Shown here one piece after another: positions 1 to 10,954 of a DNA stretch of 64,000 bases (positions are counted from its first letter, which is position 1; each line of letters opens with the position of its first letter). The notes beneath the pieces are model-generated. The model was not told the DNA's origin. It made no database searches and was given only the letters and a program-made list of their open reading frames with translations. Origin of the DNA: Apium graveolens (Eukaryota; Streptophyta; Magnoliopsida; Apiales; Apiaceae); NCBI RefSeq assembly GCF_009905375.1, contig NC_133653.1:67530329-67594328 (forward strand). Direction: 5' to 3'. The position numbers and the translations under genes are program-made.

Positions 1-2
1 AT

Positions 3-2357
3 CCTGTGTCAGCCTATCAACTATTGGCTGCTCAGGGCAATGAGGAGGCAGAGAAGACTTTAAATCTAGTATATACTTCAGAATCTCTACAAAGGGATAA
101 AGCTGCTGTCAATTTGATGCCTTCTACAGCTGGTGAGCCATCTGAAAAATTTGGAGTGAATTCTAATGATGATGACTCTGTTTCATTTGATGGAAGCATG
201 AACTTAGGGGGAGATGAAGGCCCAAGTTCAATTCCAGATCTACCTGAATGGGCATTGACAAAGGAGTCTATACCAGGCCAATTCAGTGTATCCTTAGTCA
301 AACAAATCATGTCTATCCAAAAGGCTATTCAAAACACCTCAAATGCTGGTACCAAGGTTATTCTTCAAGCTCACCTAGATTCTCTACATCTCATGAAGCT
401 ACAATAATTAAGACAAAATCTAAGTGTGGATGAACTCAAAAAGGATATAGCTGACTTGAAGACATACAATTCTGAGAAGCTGGATTCAATCGTGCCCTAT
501 AGTACCATGCAGGATCTGCTATTGAGACTGAGAAGAGAATCAAATGCTGAAAAGAAGCTGGCCAAATTGGAGGACAGAGTTCAAGTTATTGAAAACTCTG
601 TGGTCACCATTCTTCAAAATCAACAGTCTCAGACCAGTCTTCTAATGCAACTGGCTAAAGCACAAGGCTTGACCCCTCAACTTGATGATAACAAAAAGGG
701 GGAGAAAGGACCAAGTGAGGGGGAGAAGCTTCATATACAAATCAGTAAAGTAATTGTGCCTTCAATTATTGTCTCAAAGCCACCAGTTGCAGATGGTATA
801 GATCTGATTAAAGCAGTAGCAGCTAACTTGAAAGTTATTGAGAAAGAAAAGTTGAGTTTGATCAACTGGGAGAAGATTGATGAGGAGATATAGAAAAAGT
901 TTGAACTTGTCAAGGAGCCAGTTAAATCAGCCATCCATCACTCTCAAGTCAAGCAAATTAGTATGAATGAGATAAGCATGAACTATCTGGAAAGAGGACA
1001 ATCTTTCTGCATCAAGTCTCCAAAGGCTGAAATGATTCTTAAACCAAGGGCAAACTACTCAAAATCATCCTTCAAGAACCCCTTGGACACTGTGTATGAG
1101 ACACCCAAGCCTGATGAAAAGAAGCTTCTGTCAAGATCAATTATTTTCTATAAAGATCCAACTGATTCAGCTTCTAAAAGGAGGATTGCTAAGATATTCA
1201 GAAATGGGAAGGAAATTTGTGTGATAACTGGACATCCTCAATTTGCTCAAGCAAAGAGGGAAGAAAAATCCAGATTGAAGCAGGAAAAGAAGCAAGCTGC
1301 TCTAGATGCAAAGAAGTCTAAACAAAAGAAAGAGCAGATTGCTATCCTGGCCAAGCTACATGCTGTGAATTCATCTCAACAAATTCCCTCTCAACCATCT
1401 GAAGCTACTGAATCAAGGGAACAAGTTGAAGAACAGAAGAAATCTCCAAGAAAGAAAGAACTGGCTAAAAGAACTAAAAGGAAACTGGATATTGTTGACA
1501 AGGAATTGGAAGATCAGTTTTCTAAGGAATCCACACCAGCTACAACTCAAGCATCAAAGCCCTCCGTGGTATTTGAAGACATAAGGGTGGTGGATCCCTA
1601 CAGGAATATTCATGGTGAACCTATTGTGCCCAAGGATGAGCCAATAGAATGGAAGAACATACCAATTCCAGACTTCAATCTACCAATCCTTAGCAAGCCA
1701 AAAAGGACAAAGTCAAGAGCAGTCAAGAAAGTGAAGCTGTCACCTCTAAAATCCAAGTCTGTAGTCAAAGCTCAGCCCAAAGTTAATAAGGGAGACTACT
1801 TGTACTTGTGTGACATCAAAGAATTTTATGATCTAAATCTCTATCTGGATGAACTGGATGAAGTAAGAGGTATTGATGCATACAGGAACCTACCTGAAAG
1901 GTTAGTGTTCAAGTATAAATAAGGAAAGGAGATTCAGTGGCCACTTCACAGGATTCTTCAAGAGAGCTAAGCTGTACTGATTAAAGTTTATTCATCCTTC
2001 AAGAAGAACTTTGGGTTCAACATCACTGCAAGAAGACTAGTATTGAAGAAAATTGAAGAACTAAGGAGTGTTAGAGCTAAAGATGCACTCCCAAAGACTC
2101 TACTCATCCCATACACAGGGAGAAGAGTGCATCTAAGGCCCTACTAGCTAATGGAGTTCATAGATGACAAAGGGGTGAGAAGATTCTTCAGATTAGAAGA
2201 CCAATTGAGCATCTCCAGCAATGAGACTCTCTTGGAAATGCAAGGAAAGCTAAATCTATCAGAATCTGATGAACTGAAATTCCACAGGCAGCTCCAAAAT
2301 CAGATTGATGAAAACAACAAAAAGCTTGGAAGAAGATCCAGACCTTCAAGAAACTAG
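3..2357 (+). pseudogene. Decayed 3'-terminal ORF of a copia-type retrotransposon
   Basis: One reading frame runs from the window edge to the stop at 2355, about 780 codons, broken only by in-frame stops at 405, 891, 1920, 1968 and 2145. I see no frameshift. The product is hydrophilic: an acidic Ser-rich N-terminal part, a likely coiled coil around 430-660 (DELKKDIADLK onward), a Lys/Arg-rich middle (REEKSRLKQEKKQAALDAKK near 1257) and a basic C-terminus. I recognise no enzyme domain. It ends about 180 bases before a PPT and 3' LTR, the position of the extra or env-like ORF of some copia elements (Sirevirus-like); that assignment is inference from position. Four of the five stops are explained by CAA, CAG or TGG codons changed by one transition. 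The 5' end lies outside the window. Confidence 0.6.
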
Positions 2358-2533
2358 AAAAATATGCTCAGGCTAGATGAACATCTTAAAAATGACTGTG
2401 AGCTAAACTTTGTACATTTTGATTAGTTGAAGCACTTTTCAGTATTATCTACTTTTCTTTAAAGCTATATGTTTAGGGTGTTTTGTTATCATCAAGTATC
2501 TCTTAATTTAGGGCTACAATTCCAGTAGACATA
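2358..2533 (+). other. 3' untranslated spacer of the copia-type element
   Basis: AT-rich sequence between the last stop of the ORF and the polypurine tract. No ORF or repeat is seen in it. Confidence 0.5.
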
Positions 2534-2546
2534 AATTGGGGGAGAT
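2534..2546 (+). promoter_or_regulatory. Polypurine tract (PPT)
   Basis: ATTGGGGGAGAT lies directly against the TGTTGTG start of the 3' LTR. This is the plus-strand primer site of an LTR retrotransposon and fixes the element as plus-strand. Confidence 0.8.
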
Positions 2547-3565
2547 TGTTGTGCATATGTTGTGTACTTGATGATTACATAAACACCTAAGTAGATTTTA
2601 CTTAGTGAAATAATGTAGCACTCGACGGATAAGAATCTTAGTCCCGACGGATAACTGATTATAGTCCCGACGGATGATGACTTATTATCCATCGAGTGGG
2701 TAGCTTATGTAATAATAAGTCTGTAGCACATTTCTGCATACACCTTTGTATAAATTCTGTAGTAGCATATAAGTCATGTTGACTTTAACTAGATATGCAG
2801 AATATGTTGATTAATTGTACATAGATGATGTCTTGTAATTCTGTATAAATGAATTGAAGTCAAGTGCCAAAATAGATACCGACGGATGATTAACAAAGCC
2901 ATCGACAAATGATCAAATAGCTATCAACGGATGTTCAATATAGCAGTTGACGGATGATCAATGAAGCCATCAACGGATGATCATAAAGTCGACGGATGAT
3001 CATGTACTCAACGGATAAAGAATTCAAATATCAGTTGACAGTGACAGCATAGTCACATGCGTCGAAGTGTATGCAAATGGAATGAGGAAGCCAATTAATT
3101 GGGTAATATAGAACAAAGTAACAAAATATTAGATCCGATAGTTTTTATAATGATCCTGTCTTTTGACTTTGTAATCTTGGTGATATATAAATCAAGAAGT
3201 AGCAAATAGAAACTAAGATCTGAGATACAAAAGGTGAGAAATATTTGTAAGCAGAATTATTAGCATTTCTCTGTATTCTCAGTAGTTCATATTTGTAAGC
3301 AGCTGTGAGCATTCTTGCACACAGAGTTCTCTCGATATAATATATATATCTCTGGTGGAATTGTTTAAATCCACCAAAAAGTTTGTAAAGACTCTTGTTT
3401 TTAATTACGTGTGTTTTGGTTCACTTAAGTTTTTATTCCGCATTGTGCTAATCAATACACTTATATTTATATTCGAGTTTGAACATTTTTATTTTAAGAA
3501 AAAGGGTCAAGAATTCCATTCAACCCCCCTTCTGTAATTCTTGTTATATTGTTAAGGGACTAACA
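2547..3565 (+). repeat. 3' LTR of the copia-type element
   Basis: The LTR is 1,019 bp, begins TGTTGTG after the PPT and ends GGGACTAACA, giving TGTT...AACA ends. Near the 3' end it has the C-run TTCAACCCCCCTTCTG common before the end of copia LTRs. The 5' LTR is outside the window, so the target duplication cannot be tested; the base after the LTR starts ATATT. It contains two clusters of a CGACGGATGA motif, listed separately. Confidence 0.75.
2623..3016 (+). repeat. Clustered CGACGGATGA motifs in the copia LTR
   Basis: Cluster one (2623-2694) has three CGACGGAT copies and one inverted copy (ATCCATCG at 2687). Cluster two (2880-3016) has seven spaced, partly degenerate copies: CGACGGATGAT, CGACAAATGATCA, CAACGGAT, TGACGGATGATCA, CAACGGATGATCA, CGACGGATGATCA and CAACGGAT. 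Repeated short motifs in the U3 part of an LTR are usually cis-regulatory. The copies carry the C-to-T type differences expected of methylated CpG. Confidence 0.65.
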
Positions 3566-3667
3566 ATATTAAAGGGGTAACTCAATCAGTTTGATCATCA
3601 AATTATCGGGTATTATTTGAATCGCTTCGTAATAAATATCAAACAGATATATCAATATAGGTGCTCC

Positions 3668-3962
3668 AGAATTAAAAATTATTTTTATGAAGTTCTATAC
3701 ATTTTTTAAATCATATTACAACCAAATGAAAATGTATGAATATTAGTATTTTTGATAACATGGTGAGATTTTAAAAATTGATCTACTATTTATTTTTAAT
3801 TTTGTAGTAATATTTTTTGACTTAAATATAAATAATTAGTAGATAATTTTTTTAAAAATCTCACTATATCATCTAAAATAATAGAAATTCATAACCGTTT
3901 ATTTGGTTGTAGTAGAAATTAAGAGAAATGTATAAAATTTTATAAAAATAATTTTTAATTCT
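3668..3962. mobile_element. Small fold-back (MITE-like) element
   Basis: The left arm begins AGAATTAAAAATTATTTTTAT and the right end is its inverse. Pairing continues with small gaps for roughly 120-130 bases per arm, through the ACAACCAAAT and GTGAGATTTT blocks seen inverted on the other side. The element is 295 bp, AT-rich and has no ORF. I see no clear target duplication, so the superfamily is open. Confidence 0.6.
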
Positions 3963-4352
3963 CGATTATAGTTATACCTTTGATATTTATTATGACTTTA
4001 ATAGTTCAAATGATATCCGTTAAATTTGATTGAGGAAACTAAGCGACAATTTTAATATTTAACCGTGAAATAATTGGATTACAATAGGAATACATTTTCT
4101 ATATAATGTGTTGTGCTTTTAATATTCGGTACTCCATAAAAGTGAAGGTTAGTATAGTAGTAATATCCTATCTTTTTTATGAAGTAAACACCGAAAGCCG
4201 TCAGTTCTAACATATATAATTAGTAGGTTTTATAAATGGAACTATTTCAAGTTTAAGAACTGACTATAAACTTAAATCGGTGGTCTTTTTGTTTTTAGAC
4301 AATGCAGACAAACATACAACGACACAAATGAAATTGATACGTGGTAATCCAA
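3963..4352. other. 5' flank of the BAHD gene, no gene seen
   Basis: AT-rich sequence that would hold the promoter of the downstream BAHD gene. A TATATAAT-like string lies near 4100 but is not convincing on its own. No ORF of note. Confidence 0.4.
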
Positions 4353-4699
4353 ATGAAGCAAACAGATAGTCATCTCCAGATCAATAACCAACATTAAACC
4401 TGATTCTCCCACATCCCTGAATCTCAATCACTACAAACTTCCTTTTTATGATCGCATGAGTCCAGATGTGTACATGCCATTCGTACTTTTCTATTCTAAT
4501 CCTCAACTATTGGATCATAAAACCTCGATAGCAGTTCTACTTGAGAACTCTTTGTCCATGACACTTTCCAAGTACTACCTCTTTGCTGGTAGGCTAGATT
4601 CTTCCAGATTAAACGTTGAATGCAATGACCGAGGAATTGACTTACTTGAAGTCCTGATAGCATGCAATTTATCTGAGGTTTTGGGAAGCCGGTCAAGGA
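4353..4699 (+). pseudogene. BAHD acyltransferase pseudogene, 5' part
   Basis: This is the N-terminal quarter of a BAHD acyl-CoA-dependent acyltransferase (vinorine-synthase-like clade by appearance). The family acylates alcohols or amines in specialised metabolism in the cytosol. From 4357 the frame reads SKQIVISRSI, then KPDSPTSLNLNHYKLPFYD, then VYMPFVLFY and LAGRL-type sequence, ending near LSEVLG: the usual order of a BAHD N-terminus. The ATG at 4353 is one base out of frame with this, as if one A were inserted at 4356. A second one-base loss near 4686 separates this part from the frame of the 3' part. The target duplication AAGGA (4695-4699) ends the part, and the rest of the gene resumes at 45623. 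Together the two parts give about 440 codons, normal for the family. Confidence 0.85.
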
Positions 4700-5190
4700 T
4701 GATAATCCCAGATAATCCCGGAATCCCTTCCTTGTTAGACCCGGACTCAAACAGAACCGGAGGGGGGTGGCATCCCCGCGGCACCTCCGGTGTGAGAATG
4801 AGAAAGGGTTTGGAAGGAGAAAGGGGTAAAACGGGAATTATACGAATAGGTTGTGGTGTGTGTATATATGTGTGTATATGAGAGATGAAGTAACCCCTAA
4901 TACTCCTTTTGCTCAACCTTTTATAGGCTTCCCATTAGGGTTTTAGGGGTTTGTACCATTTGATCTAGACTGTAAGAGTGTTTTTGGACTGTAGGACGTG
5001 TGGACGTTCATGATGAAGTGGTGTACTACTAAATCCGGACCGTAGGAAGGTTCTGGATCCGGGCTACCTGGACGGTAGTGATATTGCCACGTGTTCTAGG
5101 GTCCCTCGGTGTTACTGGTAAACGAACCCTGGGCTTTGTTTATTGGGCCCTGAGGTCTTATTAATGGGCCTATATTATTATGAGCTATCA
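4700..5190 (-). repeat. 3' LTR of the Tat-type element
   Basis: 491 bp, matching 45052-45622 along its length. Relative to that copy it lacks about 66 bp near 4745 and about 20 bp near 5155. Many substitutions separate the two, so this insertion is old. Confidence 0.9.
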
Positions 5191-5215
5191 TTTGCCTCCC
5201 ACTCCCTTATGCGGA
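5191..5215 (-). promoter_or_regulatory. PPT of the Tat-type element
   Basis: On the minus strand AAGGGAGTGGGAGGCAAA abuts the LTR start TGATAGC. It is the plus-strand primer site and confirms the minus orientation. Confidence 0.75.
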
Positions 5216-5272
5216 TTTTCCCAGATGGGGGAGTAGAGTAATCAATTTTGCAGTGGAATTATTTGGTAAAAA

Positions 5273-5800
5273 TTTTTGGGGGTTTTATTTGATTTGTTAC
5301 CCCCTAACCCCGGGATCTAATCGGTATAAGACTCCGCGGTTGACTTGGTTAGACTCTTTTAATTTGTGTCCAAGGTATGATTCCTTGAAATACTTATAAA
5401 GAAATTTTTTTGGGGGTTTTATTTGATTTGTTGCCCCCTAACCCCGGGGTCTAATGGGTGTTGACTTGGTTAGTCTATTTGTGTCGAAGATGGGATTCCT
5501 TGAAATACTTAGAAAGAAAAATTTTGGGGGTTTTATTTGATTTGTTGCCCCCTAACCCCAGGGTCTAATGGGTATAAGACTCCGGGGTTGACTTGGTTAG
5601 TCTCTTTGTGTCCAAGGTGGGATTCCTTGAAATACTTGAAAATAAAAATTTTGGGGGTTTTATTTGATTTGTTGCCCCTAACCCCAGGGTCTAATGAGTA
5701 TAAGACTCCGGGGTTGACTTGGTTAGTCTGTTTGTGTCCAAGGTGGGATTCCTTGAAATACTTGGAAATAAAAATTTTGGGGGTTTTATTTAATTTCAAA
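5273..5800. repeat. Tandem repeat of about 126 bp, five copies
   Basis: The anchor GGGGGTTTTATTT starts at 5278, 5412, 5526, 5653 and 5779, so periods are 134, 114, 127 and 126 bp. The last copy is partial. Each full copy contains CCCCTAACCCC, a TTGACTTGGTTAG block and GATTCCTTGAAATACTT. It lies between the aORF leader and the LTR. Tandem repeats in this part of Tat elements are known as satellite seeds. ORFs that cross it simply repeat with the DNA and are not credible genes. Confidence 0.9.
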
Positions 5801-6409
5801 TATGAATTTTGGATAAGGTTTGGTGGATAAATACGGGCTGACGCTTGATTTGACCGGACTCTGAAAAGTGGATGCAGAAAATCCGAGTTGTCAAGAGACT
5901 GTTTGAAGAATCATTTCTGCTAGTTTGAAGCCTTCATCTTTCTCCTGCTCACTTGTAAGTGTCTTTGTTCTTCTTGCTTCCCTCTTACATTTTATGCTAT
6001 GCATGCCATCATATTTGTGCGAGTTTTTTCCCGATAATATTTGGTTTTTTGTTCGAGTTTTGTGGAAGTTATGTTTTGTGTTTGGAGTTTTTAAGACGAT
6101 TTTGGAGTGTTGTTGGTTTGTATGGACTTTTTGGAGTAGTTTCATGTTCTAATCGTATGTAGAAGTTTGTTTTTGTATGATTTGCATGCGGTTAAAAATG
6201 GGTTTTTACAGTGTAAAAAGTATTTGAGCCCGGGCCCTATTCTTGGCCTGTGTTTTTGGTTAAAATTGTATGTATATTGCATAGATCTTGTTTTTAGGCT
6301 TAGATTTATGCATGAAATGTTTCTTAATTTCCTCTATTTTTTGTTTTGTTTTAATTGTTGGGTTCGGGTTTGGCATCGACTCCGGGGTACGTATATATGT
6401 ATGTAGTAT
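5801..6409 (+). other. Probable leader of the antisense aORF
   Basis: A mostly T-rich, intron-like stretch upstream of the aORF. A good donor, CACTTGTAAGTG, occurs at about 5953 and the long T-rich run after it looks like a 5' UTR intron. The acceptor is not certain. Short hydrophobic ORFs here reflect base composition. Confidence 0.35.
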
Positions 6410-7277
6410 ATGCAAGGTAGGAAGTTTAAGAATACCGCTAACTTTAGAATCCGGTATCCAGAGCGACCTAGTGGTTTAGGTGAACTATTGTCGAACCTCC
6501 ATTCCTCTTCTTCTTCTAGTAATAGCTCCCTTGAAATGCCTCCCCGAGTTGAACCACTGGTCTAAGTATTGGTCCAAACCTTAGTTTAAGGCCCCGGGGG
6601 TACCCTGTCGAATCCGGATGGGTCCTGGGAGGATGTAGGCCAATATTTTGTCCAGTTCCGGAGAGACCCTAAACCCCTAGGTTTTTATTATAAAGACTTA
6701 TCTGAGGTATATGGGGGCCTGGAAGGCTTAGACGGCAGGGAGCCATATGACGAGACGGCCATGGATAGGCTATTTTTTACCGTCCCGGGGACTCATTATG
6801 AATGTTGGGTTGTTCATAGGGAAATAGGGGAGAAATACACAGACGCCGAGGTGGATAGCGCCCTTAGGCTTGCATTTAACCTTGGGGATGAATACGAGTG
6901 GAGGTGGCCTGAGGAGCATGAGAGGGTTTACCATAGACCGAAGGGGGGCTATGTCGGGGTCCCTTTAGAGCATCTCCAGGGTATGCGTCTAGGGCTTCAC
7001 CAATTCACAAAATCCATCTGCTGGGATGTTTATGGGATTCCCTTCACCCAATTAGCCCCGAATTCGGTGAAGTGGATGAGCTGATTTTTGGCTTGCCGCC
7101 ATGCCAAAGATTATCTCCCAACTTTCAAGCTTTTCCACCATATTTTCAAAATTAAGAGATCCACCGCTCGGCCCATATTTGAGTTTTTGTTTAGGATTGA
7201 AGATTGTGGCTATCTTTCAGACAAAATGGTCCTCCCGGTTAGCATGCTGACTTCCCACAAGGGATGGCACCGGGAGT
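6410..7277 (+). pseudogene. Antisense aORF of the Tat element, N-terminal part
   Basis: The frame opens at ATG 6410 (MQGRKFKNTANFRIRYPERP), continues through a Ser-rich run, then DPKPLGFYYKDLSEVYGG, a WVVHREIGEKY segment, VGVPLEHLQGMRLGLHQFTK and a CGYLSDKMVLPVSMLTSHKGW segment. The order of hydrophobic and aromatic positions resembles the plant putative gypsy-type transposon domain (Transposase_28), the known product of antisense ORFs in Tat relatives; this match is from memory. In-frame stops lie at 6563, about 6590 and 7082. The Athila-type element interrupts it at 7278 and the frame resumes at 24686. Function in the element is unknown. Confidence 0.7.
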
Positions 7278-8740
7278 TATTAAGTGGCATTTATGACACT
7301 TATTTATGCTCTACTAAGCTTTGAGTTAGTGTATTTGTACTCAAGTTATTTTTGTTTTAACGTTTTTTCAAGTATTTTTGCATTTCAGGATTTACTTTGT
7401 GAATCAGGTGAATTAGCATTGTTTTGATGCTAATATGGTGTTTAGGATGTGTTGAAATAAATGTTTGAAAGATTGGCTCGAAGCTGCAAGAAATAAAGAA
7501 GAAGAAAAAATAAAGTTTTGGCAGAAGGCAGGCGCGCCCGCGCTGGTATTGCGCGCGGCCGCGCCGGGGGAACAGAAAGTCAACGCGCCTGCGCTGGTGA
7601 AGCGCGCGGCCGCGCTGGGTCGGGATTTAAAAATCCTGATTCTTTTGCAATTCAAATTCTGGACTCCTGGGAATGCGTGGACTGCTATATAAACATAACT
7701 TAGGTCATTTTTCAAAGAGATATTCAGATATCCAGAGTTTTCAAGACATAAAGGAAGGAGAAGACGACAATAGACCTTTTGGCACAATTCAACAAAGGCA
7801 AAGATGATCTAGTTTATTCTTGTGAATCTTTGTTTTGAGTTGTAATTTGGATGCTTGTTTCTTGTTTTGCTGAACCTATATTCTTGTGTGTACTTGGTTT
7901 ATTTATTCGTATAAAGACTATGTTTGCTATATCATGTGTTCATTGGAACCCACGTTGGCGATGAGTTTAATTATGGGCTAATCGTTATCGTGGGGTTCTA
8001 GCGGATTTATTTATGGATTTCTTTAGTTAAATTGTTTGATGCCTTAGTGTGTGGTGATTGTATGATATCCTAGTTATGGTTGTGCTTATTCGTCTTATAA
8101 GTGTCGCGAACTTATAAGATAGCGTGTTAATTCTTAATGAAGCAAAAGTGAATTTAAGGATTTAGAACTTGCCATGCTAGCATAAGTTCATGTATTTTTA
8201 TGCATGATTCGTAGGTAATTTTACCCATCTTACTTGCCCTGTGTTATTAAGATAGATAACTTGTGTTTAAACCGTTATGTTGTCAAATTCTATAGACATA
8301 TAGGTTCTCAATATAATTGGTGCCTATTCAGCTTCTATCTCTTTTGTGGATGTCTGGTAGAATGGTTCTCGCGCAATGAAAGTTGGCGTTTATCAGTTTC
8401 GTGTTATTAGATTAGTGTCATCACCATTGCATGCTAAGGTTGAGAATAATAAAACTATTGAATGAAGTAGTTAATGAAGTTAGAATCCCATGTTTGTCAT
8501 ATATATTAATTCAGTCTATTTTATTCTCTTAGTTATAATTGTTAGCGTAATCCTTAGTTATAAACATCCTCACTTTGTTATTGTCTTAGCATTGAATAAA
8601 AACCATACATTGTTGCTTAGGTGCGTAATTTAGATAGTTAACCAATACAGTCTCTATGGGATCGAATCTGATTTATATCTTATACTACTTGCGAACTTGT
8701 ATACTTGCGTGTAATATTAGCGCGTGTTTAGCGACTAACA
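7278..8740 (+). repeat. 5' LTR of the Athila-type element
   Basis: 1,463 bp ending GCGACTAACA. It matches 23231-24685 throughout; the last 98 bases differ at three sites. It contains a CpG-rich block at 7526-7622 with GGCGCGCC and GCGGCCGC palindromes in otherwise AT-rich DNA. ORFs reading through this block are not supported. Confidence 0.9.
7526..7622. repeat. CpG-rich repeat block in the Athila LTR
   Basis: Two copies of a unit made of GCGCGCCCGCGCTGGT and GCGCGCGGCCGCGC, separated by an AACAGAAAGTC linker. The same pair occurs in the 3' LTR (23475-23570) and in a decayed form in the internal spacer (16652-16770). Confidence 0.75.
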
Positions 8741-8746
8741 AGTTTT

Positions 8747-8764
8747 TGGCGCCGCTGCCGGGGA
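8747..8764 (+). promoter_or_regulatory. Primer binding site, tRNA-Asp type
   Basis: TGGCGCCGCTGCCGGGGA, six bases after the LTR. It is complementary to the 3' end of plant tRNA-Asp with one mismatch, the usual Athila primer. Confidence 0.85.
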
Positions 8765-8881
8765 CTGCAGTGTTAATTACTAGTTTATGTGCTTTCCATC
8801 AGTGGTCGTTAAAGTTCATTGACTTGGACATTGTTACTTTTTTGTTTCCTTGTTTTATTTCAGGTGATCTAGTGAGGGTGT

Positions 8882-10575
8882 ATGCATACGCGTTTGCGTA
8901 CTCGTAAGAGAACACTGTATAAAGCCGAGGAAGAACTTGTGGTAATTCGCAGGGAAGTTTTTGAGGAAGAAAAGAAGGTAGAAGAAGAAGAGAAAATTGA
9001 AGAGCCAATTATAGTAGCTATGGGTGATCAAGCAGAAAATCTGAAGGCTTTGATGGACTATTCTAAGCCAAAGATTAATGACATTCAGTCTAGCAACATT
9101 AGACCAGCCATCGCGGCTAACACTTTTGAGATTAAGTTAAGCACGATCCAGATAATACAGAACTCAGTTCAGTTTGGGTGTTCTCCTACCGAAGACCCCA
9201 ACATGCACATCAGGGATTTCATCGAGATCTGTGACACTTTCAAGTTCAATGGTGTGACTGAAGATGCTATCAAGATGCGACTCTTCCCATTCTCTTTGAG
9301 GAATAAAGCTAAGTGCTGGTTCCACTCTCTACCGGCAGGGTCTATCACAACTTGGGAAGATCTTGTTCAAAAGTTTCTCACTAATTTTTTTCCTATGGCG
9401 AAGACTGCAGCAATCGTGAATGCTCTTACCCAGTTCGCGCAGCAAACTAGAGAATCTATGTGTGAGGCTTGGGATCGATATAAGGAGATGCTAAGGAAGT
9501 GCCCACACCATGGCATGCCTGATTGGATTATTATCAACTGTTTCTACAATGGATTGGGTCCTACTTCTAGGCCCATGCTTGATGAAGCATCAGGAGAAGC
9601 CTTGTGGGCTAAAAGCTATGATGAAGCTTATGAACTTATTGAACTGATGGCTGCTAATGAGTACCAGAATCCTTCCCAGAGACTGATTCAGGGAAAAGTA
9701 GCAGGAATTCTGGAGTTGGACGCAACAACTGCTATAGCTGCCCAACTTAAGGCTTTGACAATGAAGGTGGACACTTTGGCTAATTATGGAGTTAATCAAA
9801 TTACTACTATATGTGGGCTTTGTGCTGGTGCCCATGAGACAAATCAGTGTGCAATTTCTAATGAATCAGCTCAGTTCGTGAGCAACTTCCAGCGATCGCA
9901 GCAACCTGTGCCAGCCACCTATCATCCTAACAACCGCAATCATCCTAACTTCAGTTGGAGTAATGCTCAGAATGCGGTTCAATAGCCTTATCAGCAGTAT
10001 CCAGCTAAGCTGTACAACCCCTTAGGTTTCAGCAACCACAGTATGCACCAAAACAACAACTCCAACTGCAGCAAGCTAATGAAAAATCTGAATTAGAGGA
10101 GTTGAAGCTTATGTGCAAGAGCCAAGGCATTTCTATCAAGACCTTGGAAAATCAGATTGGAAAATTGCCAATGCCTTGCTAAATCGTCAACCTGGTACAC
10201 TACCTAGTGATACTGAAGTACCAGGAAAGAAGGAAGCTAAGGAGCAGGTAAAGGCAATTACTTTAAGGTCTGGGAAGGTTGCAAATCCTGATCACACTCA
10301 AGAATTAATTGAAGAAGCTGGGGTTGAGGAAGAAGCAAAGCAGCAGGATAAGAAGTGGAACCAAGGAAGACTACTATTGAGCACACTCTTCCTGAGGGTA
10401 ATACAGGGGAGAAACAGATCTATTCTCCACCGCATTTTCCTAAAAGGTTGCAGAAGAAAAGGCTGGATAAAAAATTTGAGAAATTTCTGGAGGTGTTCAA
10501 GAAACTTCATATCAACATACCTTTCGCCGAGGCTCTCGAGCAGATGCCTAGTTATACAAAGTTTATGAAAGGTAT
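8882..10575 (+). pseudogene. Athila-type gag
   Basis: Gag is the nucleocapsid precursor that packages the element RNA. The first 367 codons are open from ATG 8882. They contain a basic and acidic N-terminus (MHTRLRTRKRT, then an E/K-rich run), the retrotransposon gag core (DPNMHIRDFIEICDTFKFNG, FPFSLRNKAKCWFHSLPAGS, ITTWEDLVQKFLTNFFP, YNGLGPTSRPMLDEASGEAL) and a zinc-knuckle-like CGLCAGAHETNQC. A TAG at 9983 starts a decayed C-terminal part with several frame changes. Sequence around EQMPSYTKFMKGIL (10540-10575) is the last recognisable gag. There the gene runs straight into the RT C-terminus, so protease and most of RT are deleted. Confidence 0.85.
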
Positions 10576-10954
10576 TCTCGGGTACAAGGTTTCTAGTAAG
10601 GGTCTTGAGGTGGATAAGGACAAGGTGGGTGTCATTGAGAATCTTCCCCCACCTATTTCTGTTAAGGGAATCAGCAGTTTTCTTGGTCACGCGGGTTTCT
10701 ACAGGTGTTTCATCAAAGACTTCTCGAAAATTTCAAAGCTATTGTGCAGTTTACTAGAGAAAGTTGTCCCTTTAAAATTTGATAACGAGTGCCTTAAGGC
10801 TTTTGAGACATTGAAAAAGAGTCTAATCTCGGCACCAGTCATAACTGCACCTGATTGGAATGAGCCTTTTGAGATGATGTGCGATGCAAGTGATTATGCA
10901 GTTGGAGCAGTTCTTGGGCAGATGAAGAACACTATATTTCATGTAGTCTACTAC
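10576..10954 (+). pseudogene. Athila-type RT C-terminus and RNase H N-terminus
   Basis: GYKVSSKGLEVDKDKVGVIE, then SFLGHAGFYRCFIKDFSKIS, then VITAPDWNEPFEMMCDASDY: the connection region after the RT thumb and the first RNase H Asp. It is fused to gag by an internal deletion that removed protease and the RT palm. Interrupted at 10955 by a solo LTR after HVVYY; it resumes at 14849 with SSKTLNGAQLNY in the same frame. Confidence 0.85.

Noticed and set aside
5533..5830. ORFs on both strands with repeated peptides
   Set aside because: They only translate the 126-bp tandem repeat.
7465..7703. Ala/Arg-rich ORFs across the CpG block
   Set aside because: GC-rich repeats give long open frames; not preserved between the two Athila LTRs.
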